A model generated the notes under the pieces. It saw only the letters and a list, made by a program, of their open reading frames with translations. It was not told the origin of the DNA and searched no databases. A stretch of 64,000 nt of DNA from an uncultured Alphaproteobacteria bacterium (GTDB lineage Bacteria > Pseudomonadota > Alphaproteobacteria > Rhodobacterales > Rhodobacteraceae), in assembly GCA_902599445.1 (NCBI GenBank), contig CACKFK010000006.1, positions 1-64,000 on the forward strand. The letters are read 5' to 3'. The position numbers and the translations under genes are program-made. Positions 1 to 10,847 of this stretch are shown here, one piece after another. Numbering within the stretch: the stretch's first letter is position 1; each line of letters opens with the position of its first letter.

Positions 1-2799
1 CACGTCGGAAGCCTTTTCCCCAAAAATCGCCCTAAGTAATTTTTCTTCTGGAGTCATTGGACTTTCACCTTTGGGGGTGATTTTTCCCACTAGTATATCA
101 TTGGGCCCAACTTCGGCTCCTATATAGACTATCCCAGCTTCATCAAGGTTTCTTAAGGCATCCTCACCAACATTCGGAATGTCTCTTGTTATCTCCTCAG
201 GACCGAGTTTAGTATCTCTGGCAGAAATTTCGTATTCCTCGATATGTATTGAAGTAAATACATCATCTCTAACAATTCTCTCGGAAATAAGAATACTATC
301 TTCATAATTGTACCCATTCCAAGGCATAAACGCTACTAAAACATTTTTACCGAGAGCCAATTCCCCCATGTCAGTGCAAGGGCCGTCAGCTATTACTTCA
401 CCTTCAGAGACTACCTCCCCTACTTTAACAAGAGGTTTCTGATTTATACATGTATTTTGATTTGATCTTTGAAACTTTCTCAGCCTATAAATATCAACGC
501 CAGGATCACCCGGCTCCAAAGTCCCGCTTGCTCTAACAACTATCCGCATAGCATCTATCTGGTCTATAACGCCAGCCCTTTTGGCCATGATAGAAGCTCC
601 AGAATCCCTAGCGACCACCGTTTCCATACCTGTCCCCACAAACGGTGCTTGCGCTTTTAATAAAGGAACAGCCTGCCTTTGCATGTTAGACCCCATCAGG
701 GCTCTGTTGGCGTCATCATTTTCAAGAAATGGGATGAGCGATGCAGCAACAGATACAAGTTGCTTTGGACTTACATCAATCAAATCAACTGAATCTGCGG
801 GATTAAGCATATATTCACCAGATTTTCTAGTAGAGACCAGATCATTTTTGAATCTTCCCTGCTCATCCAAACGCGCATTAGCTTGCGCAATAGTATATTT
901 CATCTCTTCAGTGGCAGACATATATACCACCTCGTCAGTTACCTGTGCTTCTTTCACTTTTCTGTAAGGCGTTTCAATAAAACCATACTTGTTAACCCTG
1001 GCGAATGATGCCAACGAGTTTATAAGTCCTATATTAGGGCCCTCAGGTGTTTCTATAGGGCAAACCCTACCATAATGAGTGGGATGTACATCCCTAACCT
1101 CAAAACCAGCTCTGTCCCTGGTTAAACCGCCTGGACCGAGCGCTGAAAGCCTTCTTTTGTGGGTTACTTCTGATAAAGGATTAGTCTGATCCATGAATTG
1201 TGAAAGCTGACTAGAGCCAAAAAATTCCCTAACTGCAGCTGCTACTGGTTTCGCATTTATTAGGTCTTGAGGCATAACTGTGTCAATTTCAACCGAGGTC
1301 ATCCTTTCCCTGATTGCTCGTTCCATTCGAAGAAGCCCTAATCTATATTGGTTTTCCATTAATTCACCAACAGACCTCACTCTTCTGTTTCCTAAATGGT
1401 CAATATCATCAATTTCACCTCTACCGTCCCTCAATTCGACCAAAGCCCTTATGACAGAGACTATATCTTCTTTTCTAAGTGTCCTTTGCGAATCTTCTGC
1501 ATCCAAATCTAATCGCATATTTAACTTCACACGACCGACTGCTGATAAATCATAGCGTTCGGGATCAAAAAACAATGAATCACATAGGTTTATAGCAGCA
1601 TCTAAGGTTGGTGGTTCACCAGGTCTCATCACCCGATATATATCAACCAAAGCCATTTCCCTGTTGAAGTTCTTGTCTGAAGCCATAGTATTACGCATAT
1701 ACGGGCCAATATTGAAATTGTCTATGTCGAGGGTCGGTATCTCATCGATTCCATTTTCAATCAGTGTGAAAAGTGTTCCGCCAACTACATCACCTGTTTT
1801 TTCATTTATTTCCCAGGTTAACTCATCTCCCGCCTCAACCCAGATCTCGCCTGTTTCTTCATTAATAATATCTACAGCTGCATACCGACCCACCAAACTT
1901 TCAAATGGTACAAGAACCTGAATTATGCTGTTTTGGTCTAACAATTTCTTCACTAATCTAGGGGTAACTTTCTTTCCTGCTTCGGCTATGACTTCTCCTG
2001 AATTCGCGTCGACGATATCAAAGGATGGTTTGACCCCTCGAATTCTTTCTGGGAAAAATGGGCAAGTCCATCCTTTCTTCTTTACATTCTTGTAAATCAC
2101 CTTGTTGTAATAGGCATTACATATATCTTCCTGGGTCATGCCCAGAGCATATAACATGGTAGTGACAGGTAATTTTCTCCTCCTATCTATTCTTACAAAA
2201 ACCAGATCTTTAGCATCAAATTCAAAATCCAGCCAAGAACCGCGGTAAGGTATTATCCTGCTCGTAAACAATATTTTTCCCGAAGAATGACTTTTGCCTC
2301 TATCATTGTCAAAAAATACTCCTGGAGAACGATGCATCTGAGATACAACCACTCGTTCAGTGCCATTAACTACAAATGTACCATTAGGGGTCATGAGCGG
2401 GATATCACCCATGTAAACATCCTGTTCCTTAATACCTTTGACAGACTTAGCTCCCGTATTTTCATCCACATCAAATACAACCAACCTCAATGTTACCTTC
2501 AAAGGAGCACTAAATGTCATGTCCCTTTGTTGACATTCCTCGACGTCATACTTAGCAGGCTCTAACTCATAGCCCACGAATTCCAAAACTGATGTTTCAT
2601 TAAAATCTTTTATTGGAAACACTGACTGGAAGACCCCCATTATTCCTTCACTATCGAGAGGGACCCCTTTATCTCCAGATTTTAGAAAAATATCGTAAGA
2701 AGATCGCTGTACTTCAATAAGGTTCGGCATTTCTGCTACTTCACGTATCTTACCGTAATGCTTTCTTATTCGCTTTTGGTTGATTTGGGCCGTGTTCAT
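1..2799 (-). CDS. rpoB: DNA-directed RNA polymerase subunit beta (partial, C-terminus beyond window edge)
   Basis: Minus-strand frame open from ATG at 2797-2799 ([16 protein letters not shown]...) to the window edge; no interrupted minus-strand ORF is listed here; RpoB-type motifs ([17 protein letters not shown] region near 1060); follows rplL. Confidence 0.95.
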   Translation of the reverse strand, partial: MNTAQINQKRIRKHYGKIREVAEMPNLIEVQRSSYDIFLKSGDKGVPLDSEGIMGVFQSVFPIKDFNETSVLEFVGYELEPAKYDVEECQQRDMTFSAPLKVTLRLVVFDVDENTGAKSVKGIKEQDVYMGDIPLMTPNGTFVVNGTERVVVSQMHRSPGVFFDNDRGKSHSSGKILFTSRIIPYRGSWLDFEFDAKDLVFVRIDRRRKLPVTTMLYALGMTQEDICNAYYNKVIYKNVKKKGWTCPFFPERIRGVKPSFDIVDANSGEVIAEAGKKVTPRLVKKLLDQNSIIQVLVPFESLVGRYAAVDIINEETGEIWVEAGDELTWEINEKTGDVVGGTLFTLIENGIDEIPTLDIDNFNIGPYMRNTMASDKNFNREMALVDIYRVMRPGEPPTLDAAINLCDSLFFDPERYDLSAVGRVKLNMRLDLDAEDSQRTLRKEDIVSVIRALVELRDGRGEIDDIDHLGNRRVRSVGELMENQYRLGLLRMERAIRERMTSVEIDTVMPQDLINAKPVAAAVREFFGSSQLSQFMDQTNPLSEVTHKRRLSALGPGGLTRDRAGFEVRDVHPTHYGRVCPIETPEGPNIGLINSLASFARVNKYGFIETPYRKVKEAQVTDEVVYMSATEEMKYTIAQANARLDEQGRFKNDLVSTRKSGEYMLNPADSVDLIDVSPKQLVSVAASLIPFLENDDANRALMGSNMQRQAVPLLKAQAPFVGTGMETVVARDSGASIMAKRAGVIDQIDAMRIVVRASGTLEPGDPGVDIYRLRKFQRSNQNTCINQKPLVKVGEVVSEGEVIADGPCTDMGELALGKNVLVAFMPWNGYNYEDSILISERIVRDDVFTSIHIEEYEISARDTKLGPEEITRDIPNVGEDALRNLDEAGIVYIGAEVGPNDILVGKITPKGESPMTPEEKLLRAIFGEKASDV

Positions 2800-2926
2800 T
2801 CTCACCTCTACTGTCCCGAGTCAAGAAAGATATGATTTACTTCTGACTCTAAAATTAAATTGAAAATTCCGATAACTTAATGAAAATCGTTACCGATCTA
2901 ACTCACTTCGATACGCTATTTGATAT

Positions 2927-2947
2927 CGGTGCCGCTGTGCAACACCG
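2927..2947 (-). promoter_or_regulatory. Strong intergenic hairpin between rplL and rpoB (possible attenuator or processing site)
   Basis: Minus strand CGGTGTTGCACAGCGGCACCG folds as a 9-bp stem (two G-U pairs) with a 3-nt loop; no clear U-tract follows. Confidence 0.4.
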
Positions 2948-2973
2948 GGTAACAAAAAACAAATCCCAAAATA

Positions 2974-3360
2974 TTATTTTAATTCAACCTCTGCTCCTGC
3001 CTCTTCCAACTGAGACTTTATTTTTTCAGCTTCATCCTTTGAAGCTCCTTCTTTTACGGCTTTCCCACCAGCCTCAACCAAGTCTTTTGCTTCCTTCAAA
3101 CCTAATCCAGTTATAGTGCGAACCTCCTTAATAACATTGATCTTCTTATCTCCTGCTGCCTTCAGTATCACATCAAACTCTGTTTTTTCTTCAGAATCTC
3201 CAGAACTATCGCCAGCAGCGCTACCCGGGCCAGCCATCACCACGGCACCGCCAGTAGCAGCTTCTATACCATAGTCCTCTTTTAACACTTTCTTTAGTTC
3301 AACTGCTTCAAGAAGCGTCAAACCAACTATTTCTTCTGCTAATTTTTTTATATCTGCCAT
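2974..3360 (-). CDS. rplL: 50S ribosomal protein L7/L12
   Basis: [26 protein letters not shown]...; start placed at the internal ATG of the 133-aa ORF; rplJ-rplL order. Confidence 0.97.
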   Translation of the reverse strand: MADIKKLAEEIVGLTLLEAVELKKVLKEDYGIEAATGGAVVMAGPGSAAGDSSGDSEEKTEFDVILKAAGDKKINVIKEVRTITGLGLKEAKDLVEAGGKAVKEGASKDEAEKIKSQLEEAGAEVELK

Positions 3361-3438
3361 AATTTTTCCATTCACTTTATTTAATTAATTTCAATTTCAG
3401 TTATTTTTACTTAATCAATCCCTACGTTACCTAGCTTT

Positions 3439-3954
3439 TCAAGCTGCTTTTTTTTCCTCTAGCGCTGAAACAAGTCCTGCTATAGAATTACCTGGCGATA
3501 CGATATATTGAGCCAACTCCGAAGCCGGAGCTCCAATACACCCTGCAATAGTCTCGATTAATTCCTCTTTAGAAGGCATTTTAGATAGGTTCGTGATGCC
3601 ATCAAGATCAAGTATTTCTTCACCTAAAGCGCCTCCAAGGATACTCAAATTCTCGTATTCGCCTGAGAACTTGACTGCCACCTTGGCTGCTGCCAAAGGA
3701 TCTTCCGAATACATTAAAACCGTCTGTCCTTCAAGCAATTCGACTAAACCTGAATTCTTTTTTCCTTCAAGAGCAATCTTAGCCAACCTGTTCTTAGCGA
3801 CCCTAACGCCAGATTCAGCATCTCTCATACGATTCCGCAACTCCGACATGTCAGACACGGTCAAACCAGAATAATGAGCAATTACTATCACCCCCGAGTC
3901 TGAAAAGATTTGACTCAGTTCTTTTACTACTATTTCTTTCTGTTCTCTTTTCAA
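3439..3954 (-). CDS. rplJ: 50S ribosomal protein L10
   Basis: 171-aa ORF MKREQKEIVVKELSQIF..., synteny with rplL and rplA. Confidence 0.96.
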   Translation of the reverse strand: MKREQKEIVVKELSQIFSDSGVIVIAHYSGLTVSDMSELRNRMRDAESGVRVAKNRLAKIALEGKKNSGLVELLEGQTVLMYSEDPLAAAKVAVKFSGEYENLSILGGALGEEILDLDGITNLSKMPSKEELIETIAGCIGAPASELAQYIVSPGNSIAGLVSALEEKKAA

Positions 3955-3964
3955 TCTCCTACTC

Positions 3965-4130
3965 CAAATATAGATAGGTGTAACCCTATTGATTTAAGGT
4001 CAAAACTCTTGACCGGCGAACAGTCCGAGATGCCATCAAGATTGGCCAAGTTTCTCATAAAGCCAACTTTCTAGTAACCCTATCTACGGCAGGTCTTAAG
4101 CTAAAAAGCGCCCACCATCTCGGACAGTTT
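3965..4130 (-). promoter_or_regulatory. Probable ribosomal protein L10 leader (autoregulatory RNA structure)
   Basis: rplA-rplJ intergenic region with a perfect 10-bp inverted repeat (gtccgagatg 4023-4032 / catctcggac 4116-4125) and a second complementarity agatagg / ccctatct, consistent with a multi-helix L10 leader. Confidence 0.65.
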
Positions 4131-4183
4131 TACTCAGCTCCCAAAAGCTAAGCATTTCCCTGAATCAGGAAACCTTTCATTAT

Positions 4184-4870
4184 TTAAGCATCATTCTCAA
4201 TAACCATTGATTTACCCATAGTTGAACATATTGAAACTTTCTTAACAAAAATCCCTTTCGCCCCAGACGGCCTAGATTTATTCAATGCTGACATAAAAGC
4301 TCTGAAATTTTCCACTAGTTTCTCCTTGTTGAAAGAAACTTTACCAATACCTGCATGAACAACACCAGATTTCTCTGCTTTAAATTGAACCTCACCACTT
4401 TTTGCAGCCAAAACAGCCTGGGAAACGTCAAGCGTCACAGTTCCTACTTTCGGGTTTGGCATGAGGTTTCTGGGACCAAGGACTTTACCCAACCGGCCGA
4501 CTAATGGCATCATATCTGGAGTTGCTATGCATCTATCAAAATTTAACTCACCGCCCTGAATACTTTCCATCAGATCTTCAGCTCCTACTATGTCAGCGCC
4601 CGCTTTCTTTGCTGCTTCGGCTTTCTCTCCCCGAGCAAAAACAGCGACACGCATTGCCTTACCAGTACCGTTTGGTAACGCACAGACCCCTCTTACAACT
4701 TGATCAGCATGTCTGGGATCCACCCCCAAATTAACTGCAACTTCAACTGTTTCATCAAATTTTGCACTAGCAGAGGACTTTATCAATTCCAAGGCCTCCT
4801 CCGCTAGTAACGAATGCTTGTTTGCAAATAATTTTTCCTGCTCCGCCCTCTTTTTGCTACACTTTGACAC
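4184..4870 (-). CDS. rplA: 50S ribosomal protein L1
   Basis: 228-aa ORF with L1 signatures ([19 protein letters not shown]); GTG start; synteny. Confidence 0.96.
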   Translation of the reverse strand: MSKCSKKRAEQEKLFANKHSLLAEEALELIKSSASAKFDETVEVAVNLGVDPRHADQVVRGVCALPNGTGKAMRVAVFARGEKAEAAKKAGADIVGAEDLMESIQGGELNFDRCIATPDMMPLVGRLGKVLGPRNLMPNPKVGTVTLDVSQAVLAAKSGEVQFKAEKSGVVHAGIGKVSFNKEKLVENFRAFMSALNKSRPSGAKGIFVKKVSICSTMGKSMVIENDA

Positions 4871-4874
4871 TATA

Positions 4875-5303
4875 TTAATCCTTTATCTCTATCCCCATTG
4901 ATCTCGCAGATCCCGTAATAACCTTCATGGCTCCATCTAAATCATGCGCATTCAAATCTTTCATTTTAGCTTCAGCAATTTCCCTGATTTGCCCCGAAGA
5001 TACGCTTGCTACGGTTTCCTTCCCAGTCATTTGAGCTCCTGATTTTATTTTAGCAGCCTTCTTAAGAAAAAAAGAGGCCGGCGGGGTCTTTATCTCCATC
5101 GAAAAGGATTTGTCAACGTAATAAGTTATAATGGTTGGGCAAGGAGCCCCAGGTTCAAGTTCTTGGGTTTTTGCATTAAACGCCTTGCAGAACTCCATAA
5201 TATTTAAGCCCCGTTGGCCTAAAGCTGGACCAACAGGTGGGGAGGGGTTTGCTTTTCCTGCAGGTATTTGTAATTTTAACTCACCTGCTACTTTTTTTGC
5301 CAT
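4875..5303 (-). CDS. rplK: 50S ribosomal protein L11
   Basis: [43 protein letters not shown], classic L11. Confidence 0.98.
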   Translation of the reverse strand: MAKKVAGELKLQIPAGKANPSPPVGPALGQRGLNIMEFCKAFNAKTQELEPGAPCPTIITYYVDKSFSMEIKTPPASFFLKKAAKIKSGAQMTGKETVASVSSGQIREIAEAKMKDLNAHDLDGAMKVITGSARSMGIEIKD

Positions 5304-5370
5304 GTTTTTTCCTAATTACTAACTTTATTCTTAATTTTCTCTCTTTAGTTTGCTGCACAATAAAATCATT

Positions 5371-5904
5371 TCAGGTCTGTTTTTGGACTTGGGAATATTC
5401 CAATTCTACTGGTGTTGCCCTTCCAAATATTGAAACCGATACCTTTAACCTGCTATTCATTTCATCAACTTCTTCCACTAAACCAGCGAAGCCTTCAAAC
5501 GGTCCGTCTATTACGTTAACTCGCTCACCAACCTCATAAGATACCAAGGCACGAGGTTTTTCTGCTCCTTCTTCCACCTGATTCAAAATTCTTGCAACCT
5601 CAGAATCTGAAAGAGGCATGGGTTTACCTTGTTGTCCAAGAAATCCAGTCACCCTATTTGTATCCTTTATCAAATGATAACTCTTGTCAGTCATTTTCAT
5701 CCTAACTAATACATAACCAGGCATAAAACGTCTTTCAGATTGAACTTTCTTTCCTCTTCGGACTTCAAGAACCTCTTCAGTGGGCACTAGTACTTGCTCT
5801 ATCTCATTTTCTAGTGAGTTTTGCACTACGGCCTCTTTTATATTTTCGGCTACTCTCTTCTCAAAATTTGAAAGAACACTGATGGAATACCAACGCATTG
5901 CCAT
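5371..5904 (-). CDS. nusG: Transcription termination/antitermination protein NusG
   Basis: MRWYSISVLSNFEKRVAENI..., MPGYVLVRM, KOW motif VIDGPFEGFAG; next to secE. Confidence 0.97.
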   Translation of the reverse strand: MAMRWYSISVLSNFEKRVAENIKEAVVQNSLENEIEQVLVPTEEVLEVRRGKKVQSERRFMPGYVLVRMKMTDKSYHLIKDTNRVTGFLGQQGKPMPLSDSEVARILNQVEEGAEKPRALVSYEVGERVNVIDGPFEGFAGLVEEVDEMNSRLKVSVSIFGRATPVELEYSQVQKQT

Positions 5905-6053
5905 TACCCTCTTACTTTATAGCCAAACGGTAGCGGACCTATCTTATACTTTTTTAAATAAGTCAAACTTCCTACAGTTCCCCTGGCAATTTCCTGAACA
6001 GGAGCGAATCGATTACTCTACAGGCTAGGCTATACAACTGCTATTTTCATTTA

Positions 6054-6245
6054 TCAAGAGGCTAACTTCAAAATAATATCCAAACCATTACTTGTGATCG
6101 TATCGATTATAAAGAAAAACAACGCTACTATAGCTGACATCACAAAAACCATCAAAGTTGTTGTCATTGTCTCTTTTCTGGTCGGCCATACGATTCTTGA
6201 TACCTCGCTGCGAACTTGTTGCACGTACTTTAACGGATTAGCCAT
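6054..6245 (-). CDS. secE: Preprotein translocase subunit SecE
   Basis: 63-aa single-TM protein YVQQVRSEVSRIVWPTRKETMTTTLMVFVMSAIVALFFF; tRNA-Trp-secE-nusG order. Confidence 0.95.
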   Translation of the reverse strand: MANPLKYVQQVRSEVSRIVWPTRKETMTTTLMVFVMSAIVALFFFIIDTITSNGLDIILKLAS

Positions 6246-6311
6246 CGTCGAACTCCAAAATTTTTGCCTGTTTAATCAAGTCTTCTTATCAATAATTACA
6301 ACGCTGCAAAT

Positions 6312-6387
6312 TGGCAGGGGCTGAGGGACTCGAACCCACGACCCTCGGTTTTGGAGACCGATGCTCTACCAACTGAGCTAAACCCCT
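6312..6387 (-). tRNA. tRNA-Trp (CCA)
   Basis: Minus strand aggggtttagctcagttggtagagcatcggtctCCAaaaccgagggtcgtgggttcgagtccctcagcccctgcca; full cloverleaf, encoded CCA, upstream of secE. Confidence 0.97.
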
Positions 6388-6629
6388 TTAATTCAGGGTG
6401 TGTTTAATGAATTTAGAAGAAATTTGCAAGTCATTAGAAAAATTGCGTTTCAAGTAATTTGAAGTATTCTATGGTGACAAAGGTGACAAAAGTTCAAGGT
6501 TCTAATAGTAACTTTATGAAATAAGACTTTCCCGAAAAATACTTGCAAAATTTGAAATTTAAAAGATAACAAGAGGTGTTCGATCAGTCGCACCATTAAA
6601 CTAACAGGTTAATTCGATAGGATCTTGCT

Positions 6630-8351
6630 ATGGAACGCATACTTATTACTTCAGCTCTACCTTATATAAATGGCGTTAAACACTTAGGGAACCTTATTGG
6701 CAGCCAACTTCCCAGCGATGTTTATGCTAGGTTCATGAGATCCTTAGGATTTGAAGTAATGTTCATATGCGCAACTGATGAACATGGTACCCCTGCCGAG
6801 TTAGCTGCTATCAGCAAAAACATACCAGTTAAGGATTATTGCGAAGAAATGTGGTCTTTACAAAAAAAAATTGCCGACGATTTTCACATCTCTTTTAATT
6901 ATTTTGGTCGATCGTCTAGTCAGCAAAACCACCAGCTGACCCAGCATTTTGCTACAAAACTTTGGGAAAATAGCTTTATTGAAGAAGTAGAAGAAAAGCA
7001 AGTTTACTCATTGGCTGACAATAGATTTCTTCCGGATAGATACATTACTGGGACCTGCCCCGCTTGTGGCTATGAAAAGGCTCGTGGGGATCAATGTGAG
7101 CTTTGTACTAAACAACTGGAGCCAACTGATTTAATAAACCCTAAATCTACAATTTCTGGTTCCCAATCCCTTGAAATTCGTACTACTAAGAATCTTTTTC
7201 TCAAACAAAGCCTACTTAAGGAAAAATTAGAGAAATGGATTGAGACCAAAGAAGGGTGGCCTGTTTTAACAAAGTCTATAGCAAAAAAATGGCTTAATAC
7301 CAAAGAAGGGCTTAAAGATCGTGGTATTACCAGGGATCTATCATGGGGCATTCCTGTCAAAAAATATGAAAACATTTGGCCAGGGTTCGAGGACAAAGTA
7401 TTTTACGTGTGGTTCGATGCTCCTATTGCTTATATAGCTACAACCAAAGAATGGTCTGACAAGAATAAATTACCAGACATGTCCTGGAAACGTTGGTGGT
7501 TAATTGATGAAGGAGCTGAAAATGTTTCTTATGTTCAATTCATGGCGAAGGATAATATACCTTTCCACACAATTTCTTTTCCAGCTACTATTTTTGGTTC
7601 TGGAGAAAACTGGAAGCAAGTAGATTTCATAAAAGGATTTAACTGGCTGCTTTACGAGGGAGGAAAATTCTCTACAAGTGAACAACGTGGCATATTTATG
7701 GATCAAGCATTAGATCTCTACCCAGCAGATTACTGGCGGTGGTGGTTGCTCGCTAATGCTCCGGAAAGTTCAGATACTGACTTTACTTGGGAAAGCTTCC
7801 AATCAACAATCAACAAAGATTTAGCGGATGTTTTAGGGAACTTTATATCTAGAGTAGCAAATTTTTCTGTTTCAAAATTTGGGAATGTAATTCCAGAGAC
7901 CCAAATATATGGTCAACTAGAGAAAGAAACTATAAAAAAATTAGACTACCACTATAAATGCTTAAAAGATCTTATGCAAAATATCGAGATAAGAAAATCC
8001 TGCAATGCACTTCGTAGTATATGGGTAACTGGAAACGAGTACTTACAAAAAGCTGCACCCTGGTCAATTTTGAAAGAAAATCCAGAAAAATCTAAGATGA
8101 TTATTAGGTTTTCATTAAATCTTATTAATTTGTATTCGCTAGTTTCGGAACCATTCATACCGTTCACATGTGGAAAAATTCGGGATCATTTCCAATTTTC
8201 TAAAGTAACCAAATGGCCCGAAAGTCTGGACTCTTTCCTGAACACATTAGGTGATGGACATAAAATCTTTGTTCCAGACATTTTGTTCCATAAGATAACT
8301 GATGAGGAACGGATCAGATATCAACAAACATTTTCTGGCATGGATCTATGA
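6630..8351 (+). CDS. metG: Methionine--tRNA ligase
   Basis: 573 aa; [14 protein letters not shown] class I motif, [16 protein letters not shown], zinc-ligand cysteines ([17 protein letters not shown]). Confidence 0.95.
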   Translation: MERILITSALPYINGVKHLGNLIGSQLPSDVYARFMRSLGFEVMFICATDEHGTPAELAAISKNIPVKDYCEEMWSLQKKIADDFHISFNYFGRSSSQQNHQLTQHFATKLWENSFIEEVEEKQVYSLADNRFLPDRYITGTCPACGYEKARGDQCELCTKQLEPTDLINPKSTISGSQSLEIRTTKNLFLKQSLLKEKLEKWIETKEGWPVLTKSIAKKWLNTKEGLKDRGITRDLSWGIPVKKYENIWPGFEDKVFYVWFDAPIAYIATTKEWSDKNKLPDMSWKRWWLIDEGAENVSYVQFMAKDNIPFHTISFPATIFGSGENWKQVDFIKGFNWLLYEGGKFSTSEQRGIFMDQALDLYPADYWRWWLLANAPESSDTDFTWESFQSTINKDLADVLGNFISRVANFSVSKFGNVIPETQIYGQLEKETIKKLDYHYKCLKDLMQNIEIRKSCNALRSIWVTGNEYLQKAAPWSILKENPEKSKMIIRFSLNLINLYSLVSEPFIPFTCGKIRDHFQFSKVTKWPESLDSFLNTLGDGHKIFVPDILFHKITDEERIRYQQTFSGMDL

Positions 8352-8358
8352 TAGTCAG

Positions 8359-8781
8359 TTATGGTGCCTGTTCTATCCATTTGTGAACTTGGTAGCCAAC
8401 GGCAGCCATCGCCCCTGAAATCAAGATTCCCCAAGAAGTATCTATGAAAACCAACACTATTTTCCAGTCTTTTAGAATCAAATGATTTGTCAATTCAAAT
8501 GTCCCAAATGCTATTAAACCTAGGAAACCACCTGAAAAAATTGCGACTGCCAATGAGTCTGATCTGAGACCAGCTTTTGTAGCAAACCAGTAAACGCCTG
8601 CAACGTAAAACAAATAAAAAACTGCAGCAAAAAGAAAATTTGTGTTTTCTCTCATGAGGTGCCCGATGTGCTTTGAAAACAATGGCTGGATGAAATTAGT
8701 TAGTACTATTAGCTCTGCGCAAACAAATAAACCCAACATAGCCAAATAAGTTATACTTACTTGTAACATATCTTTCTCCAA
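8359..8781 (-). CDS. DUF2177-like membrane protein
   Basis: 140 aa, four hydrophobic segments, FGTFELTNHLILKDW...DTSWGILISGAMAAVGY typical of DUF2177. Confidence 0.75.
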   Translation of the reverse strand: MEKDMLQVSITYLAMLGLFVCAELIVLTNFIQPLFSKHIGHLMRENTNFLFAAVFYLFYVAGVYWFATKAGLRSDSLAVAIFSGGFLGLIAFGTFELTNHLILKDWKIVLVFIDTSWGILISGAMAAVGYQVHKWIEQAP

Positions 8782-9225
8782 AAAATCATTTCGTTACCAC
8801 GAATATTTGACATAATATCTTAACGGAGAAATTTAAAGAGCAAACATAGATTTTAGAATTAGATGGCTTATTCATATCCCAGCAACTGCTGTTAAAAATG
8901 CTACGATAAAGCATAAGTCCTTTTCTTAAAGGGGATGGAATAGTCGCACGGAAAAGCCTACAGAAACAGTTAAACCTTAAAGAATCATACCGAGTCAAGA
9001 TCGAGCACAGAATGGGGCGAGGTAGGAGGCCTAGCCTTACCTAATTAATGTAAATATAATAATAATTAGTCTTAACATGTCTATTGCGGAGAAACAGAAG
9101 GATAATCTCACTCGCTTTGCTCAAAAAAATTAATAACACACATGCTAAACTGATTAAAAAGGATTGATCACTTACTCAAAAGGAAAATTGTTAAACAGAT
9201 AGATAATGTCCGTTAAGAACAAATC

Positions 9226-9475
9226 TTGACCTCCCTGGTGTAGTTTGGCATACCGGGATAAATACGAATGCTTATCGCCTGATGCAAAAAGGTATGCCAA
9301 TATACGTGAGCATAAAGGAAATTATGGACCATAGTACAGTATTGACCACCACGAGGTACTCTCGCTCAACAACCAAGAAGCTAGAGCGCTGTAAGCAACT
9401 TGGAGAAATTGGTGTAGTATTTTGTGATATTTGTGACATTTTGTGCTACACTTCAGTTAGTAGAGTAAGTGAGTA
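9226..9475 (+). pseudogene. Degenerate C-terminal fragment of a tyrosine recombinase/integrase
   Basis: Frame reads DLPGVVWHTGINTNAYRLMQKGMPIYVSIKEIMDHSTVLTTTRYSRSTTKKL, resembling the HxLRHT...LGHSSI.TTxRY box of tyrosine recombinases but truncated and altered; adjacent to tRNA-Leu. Confidence 0.6.
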
Positions 9476-9517
9476 GAGTGTGAATAAATCTATTAGTAAC
9501 AAGGACTTAAACATCAT

Positions 9518-9604
9518 GCCCGCTTGGTGGAATTGGTAGACACAAGGGACTTAAAATCCCTCGACCTAACAGTCGTGCCGGTTCGAGTCCGGCAGCGGGC
9601 ACCA
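9518..9604 (+). tRNA. tRNA-Leu (UAA)
   Basis: gcccgcttggtggaattggtagacacaagggactTAAaatccctcgacctaacagtcgtgccggttcgagtccggcagcgggcacca; class II tRNA with variable arm, encoded CCA. Confidence 0.97.
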
Positions 9605-9625
9605 TAACCCAATATGTTAGCATTT

Positions 9626-10315
9626 TTAATTAGAAGAATTTGTACTAGCAAGGGCCAAATTTTTCAAACCAAAAATACCTGACCTACTCATTCTGGGTAG
9701 CATAGCAGAACTTCCCATTAAAATGACGGGAATATCAAATTTCTGGAAAGTATCAAATAATTTAGCTTGCTCTTCTAAATTCCACATCACGCGTTCATTG
9801 CTTGGGCGCACTTTGTAACTGTAACCAGGTGCCATCCTATTCCCCAGTTTCATATCATTATTCAGAGAATACGTTACAAGTTTGGATCTTGCCATCCTCA
9901 AAATTTGCTCTAGGCAAAGTCGAGAAGCTGTTTCTAAGAAAAGACTAGCCAAAGGTTCATTAATATTCCTCGCGTAAGAATCTATTATTTCATCTGTTCT
10001 GTTTCCCAAAGTTATTGCAAATGAAATGATATGTGTACTTCCAGCTAAAATGTCTTCAAAAACTGCACAATTAAACTCTATACCCGACAAAAGAATTAAT
10101 CTGTCTGCCTCAAGCCGGTGGATCTCCTGAAGAAAGAAAACTCCCTGAGGTTCACAACAATATTGAAGTCTTCGAACAGCTTTAATGGCTGCATCTTGAA
10201 TAACAGGTTTTATTTTTTGATTTTTCTTGTAGCCATGAATTCGAAGTAATTTAGCGATATTAACTTCAGGTGTCGTAAAAATAATTTTTTCAAATTTTGA
10301 GCTGGTAAACACCAC
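9626..10315 (-). CDS. Stand-alone MetH activation-domain-like protein
   Basis: LRIHGYKKNQKI...RMAPGYSYKVRPSNERVMWNLEEQAKLF...VILMGSSAMLPRMSRSGIFG resembles the AdoMet-binding activation domain of B12-dependent methionine synthase (RxxPGYP..., LTES.AM.P..SVSG); no other MetH domain present. Confidence 0.65.
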   Translation of the reverse strand: MVFTSSKFEKIIFTTPEVNIAKLLRIHGYKKNQKIKPVIQDAAIKAVRRLQYCCEPQGVFFLQEIHRLEADRLILLSGIEFNCAVFEDILAGSTHIISFAITLGNRTDEIIDSYARNINEPLASLFLETASRLCLEQILRMARSKLVTYSLNNDMKLGNRMAPGYSYKVRPSNERVMWNLEEQAKLFDTFQKFDIPVILMGSSAMLPRMSRSGIFGLKNLALASTNSSN

Positions 10316-10325
10316 TAACCTTAAC

Positions 10326-10613
10326 TTACTTAAGACTCGCTAGAGCATCACTTTTGATTTTTTCGAATCGTTCCTCAAACTCCTGCGCTAGAATATGTAC
10401 ACTTTGTTTGGCTGGCATATCAGAAGCTGACAACCTTTTGCGCTTCCAATTTTGTAGATATTCATCTGTCCCGACTAACCCTTTTCGCATTGCAACCATG
10501 TCAACAAGTTCGCTAAAACGCCTAGAAAGCTCTATTTTCTGAACCCCATCTTCATCTCTACCCTCAACAAGTGTCGGTATGTCTTGCCAGTAAAGCACAG
10601 ATAATTTGGTCAT
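10326..10613 (-). CDS. PF13769-like ('virulence factor' family) small protein
   Basis: VLYWQDIPTLVEGRDEDGVQKIELSRRFSELVDMVAMRKGLVGTDEYLQNWKR matches the YWRDIPAQV...RF...IDraAMr...dxYLxxWrr pattern. Confidence 0.7.
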   Translation of the reverse strand: MTKLSVLYWQDIPTLVEGRDEDGVQKIELSRRFSELVDMVAMRKGLVGTDEYLQNWKRKRLSASDMPAKQSVHILAQEFEERFEKIKSDALASLK

Positions 10614-10847
10614 GGGGACTCCTTAAAACATTTTGATTATAGTGAATTATATCTGCGGAAATCAACCAATTTAAGCATTGAATACCTTATTAAACGACTC
10701 TATCTAAATAAAAATGTCTTTTCCTTCTAACTAACCTGTTGACCAAATTTATAACTTAGATAATCATCCAGAGGAATATAGCCGGCAAAGACATCTCTTC
10801 ATAAATTAGAATAATAAGTAATTGCGACTGTAAACCATCTGTATTTC

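Noticed and set aside
581-1921. Several plus-strand ORFs (581-967, 1280-1555, 1664-1921)
   Set aside because: Antisense to rpoB, whose minus-strand frame stays open across the region.
8786-8998. 70-aa minus-strand ORF upstream of the DUF2177 gene
   Set aside because: No recognisable domain, odd composition, lies in a low-coding spacer; insufficient support.
9020-9042. Hairpin aggtaggaggcctagccttacct as a terminator
   Set aside because: Stem needs a 2-nt bulge and is not followed by a T-run; not convincing as an intrinsic terminator.
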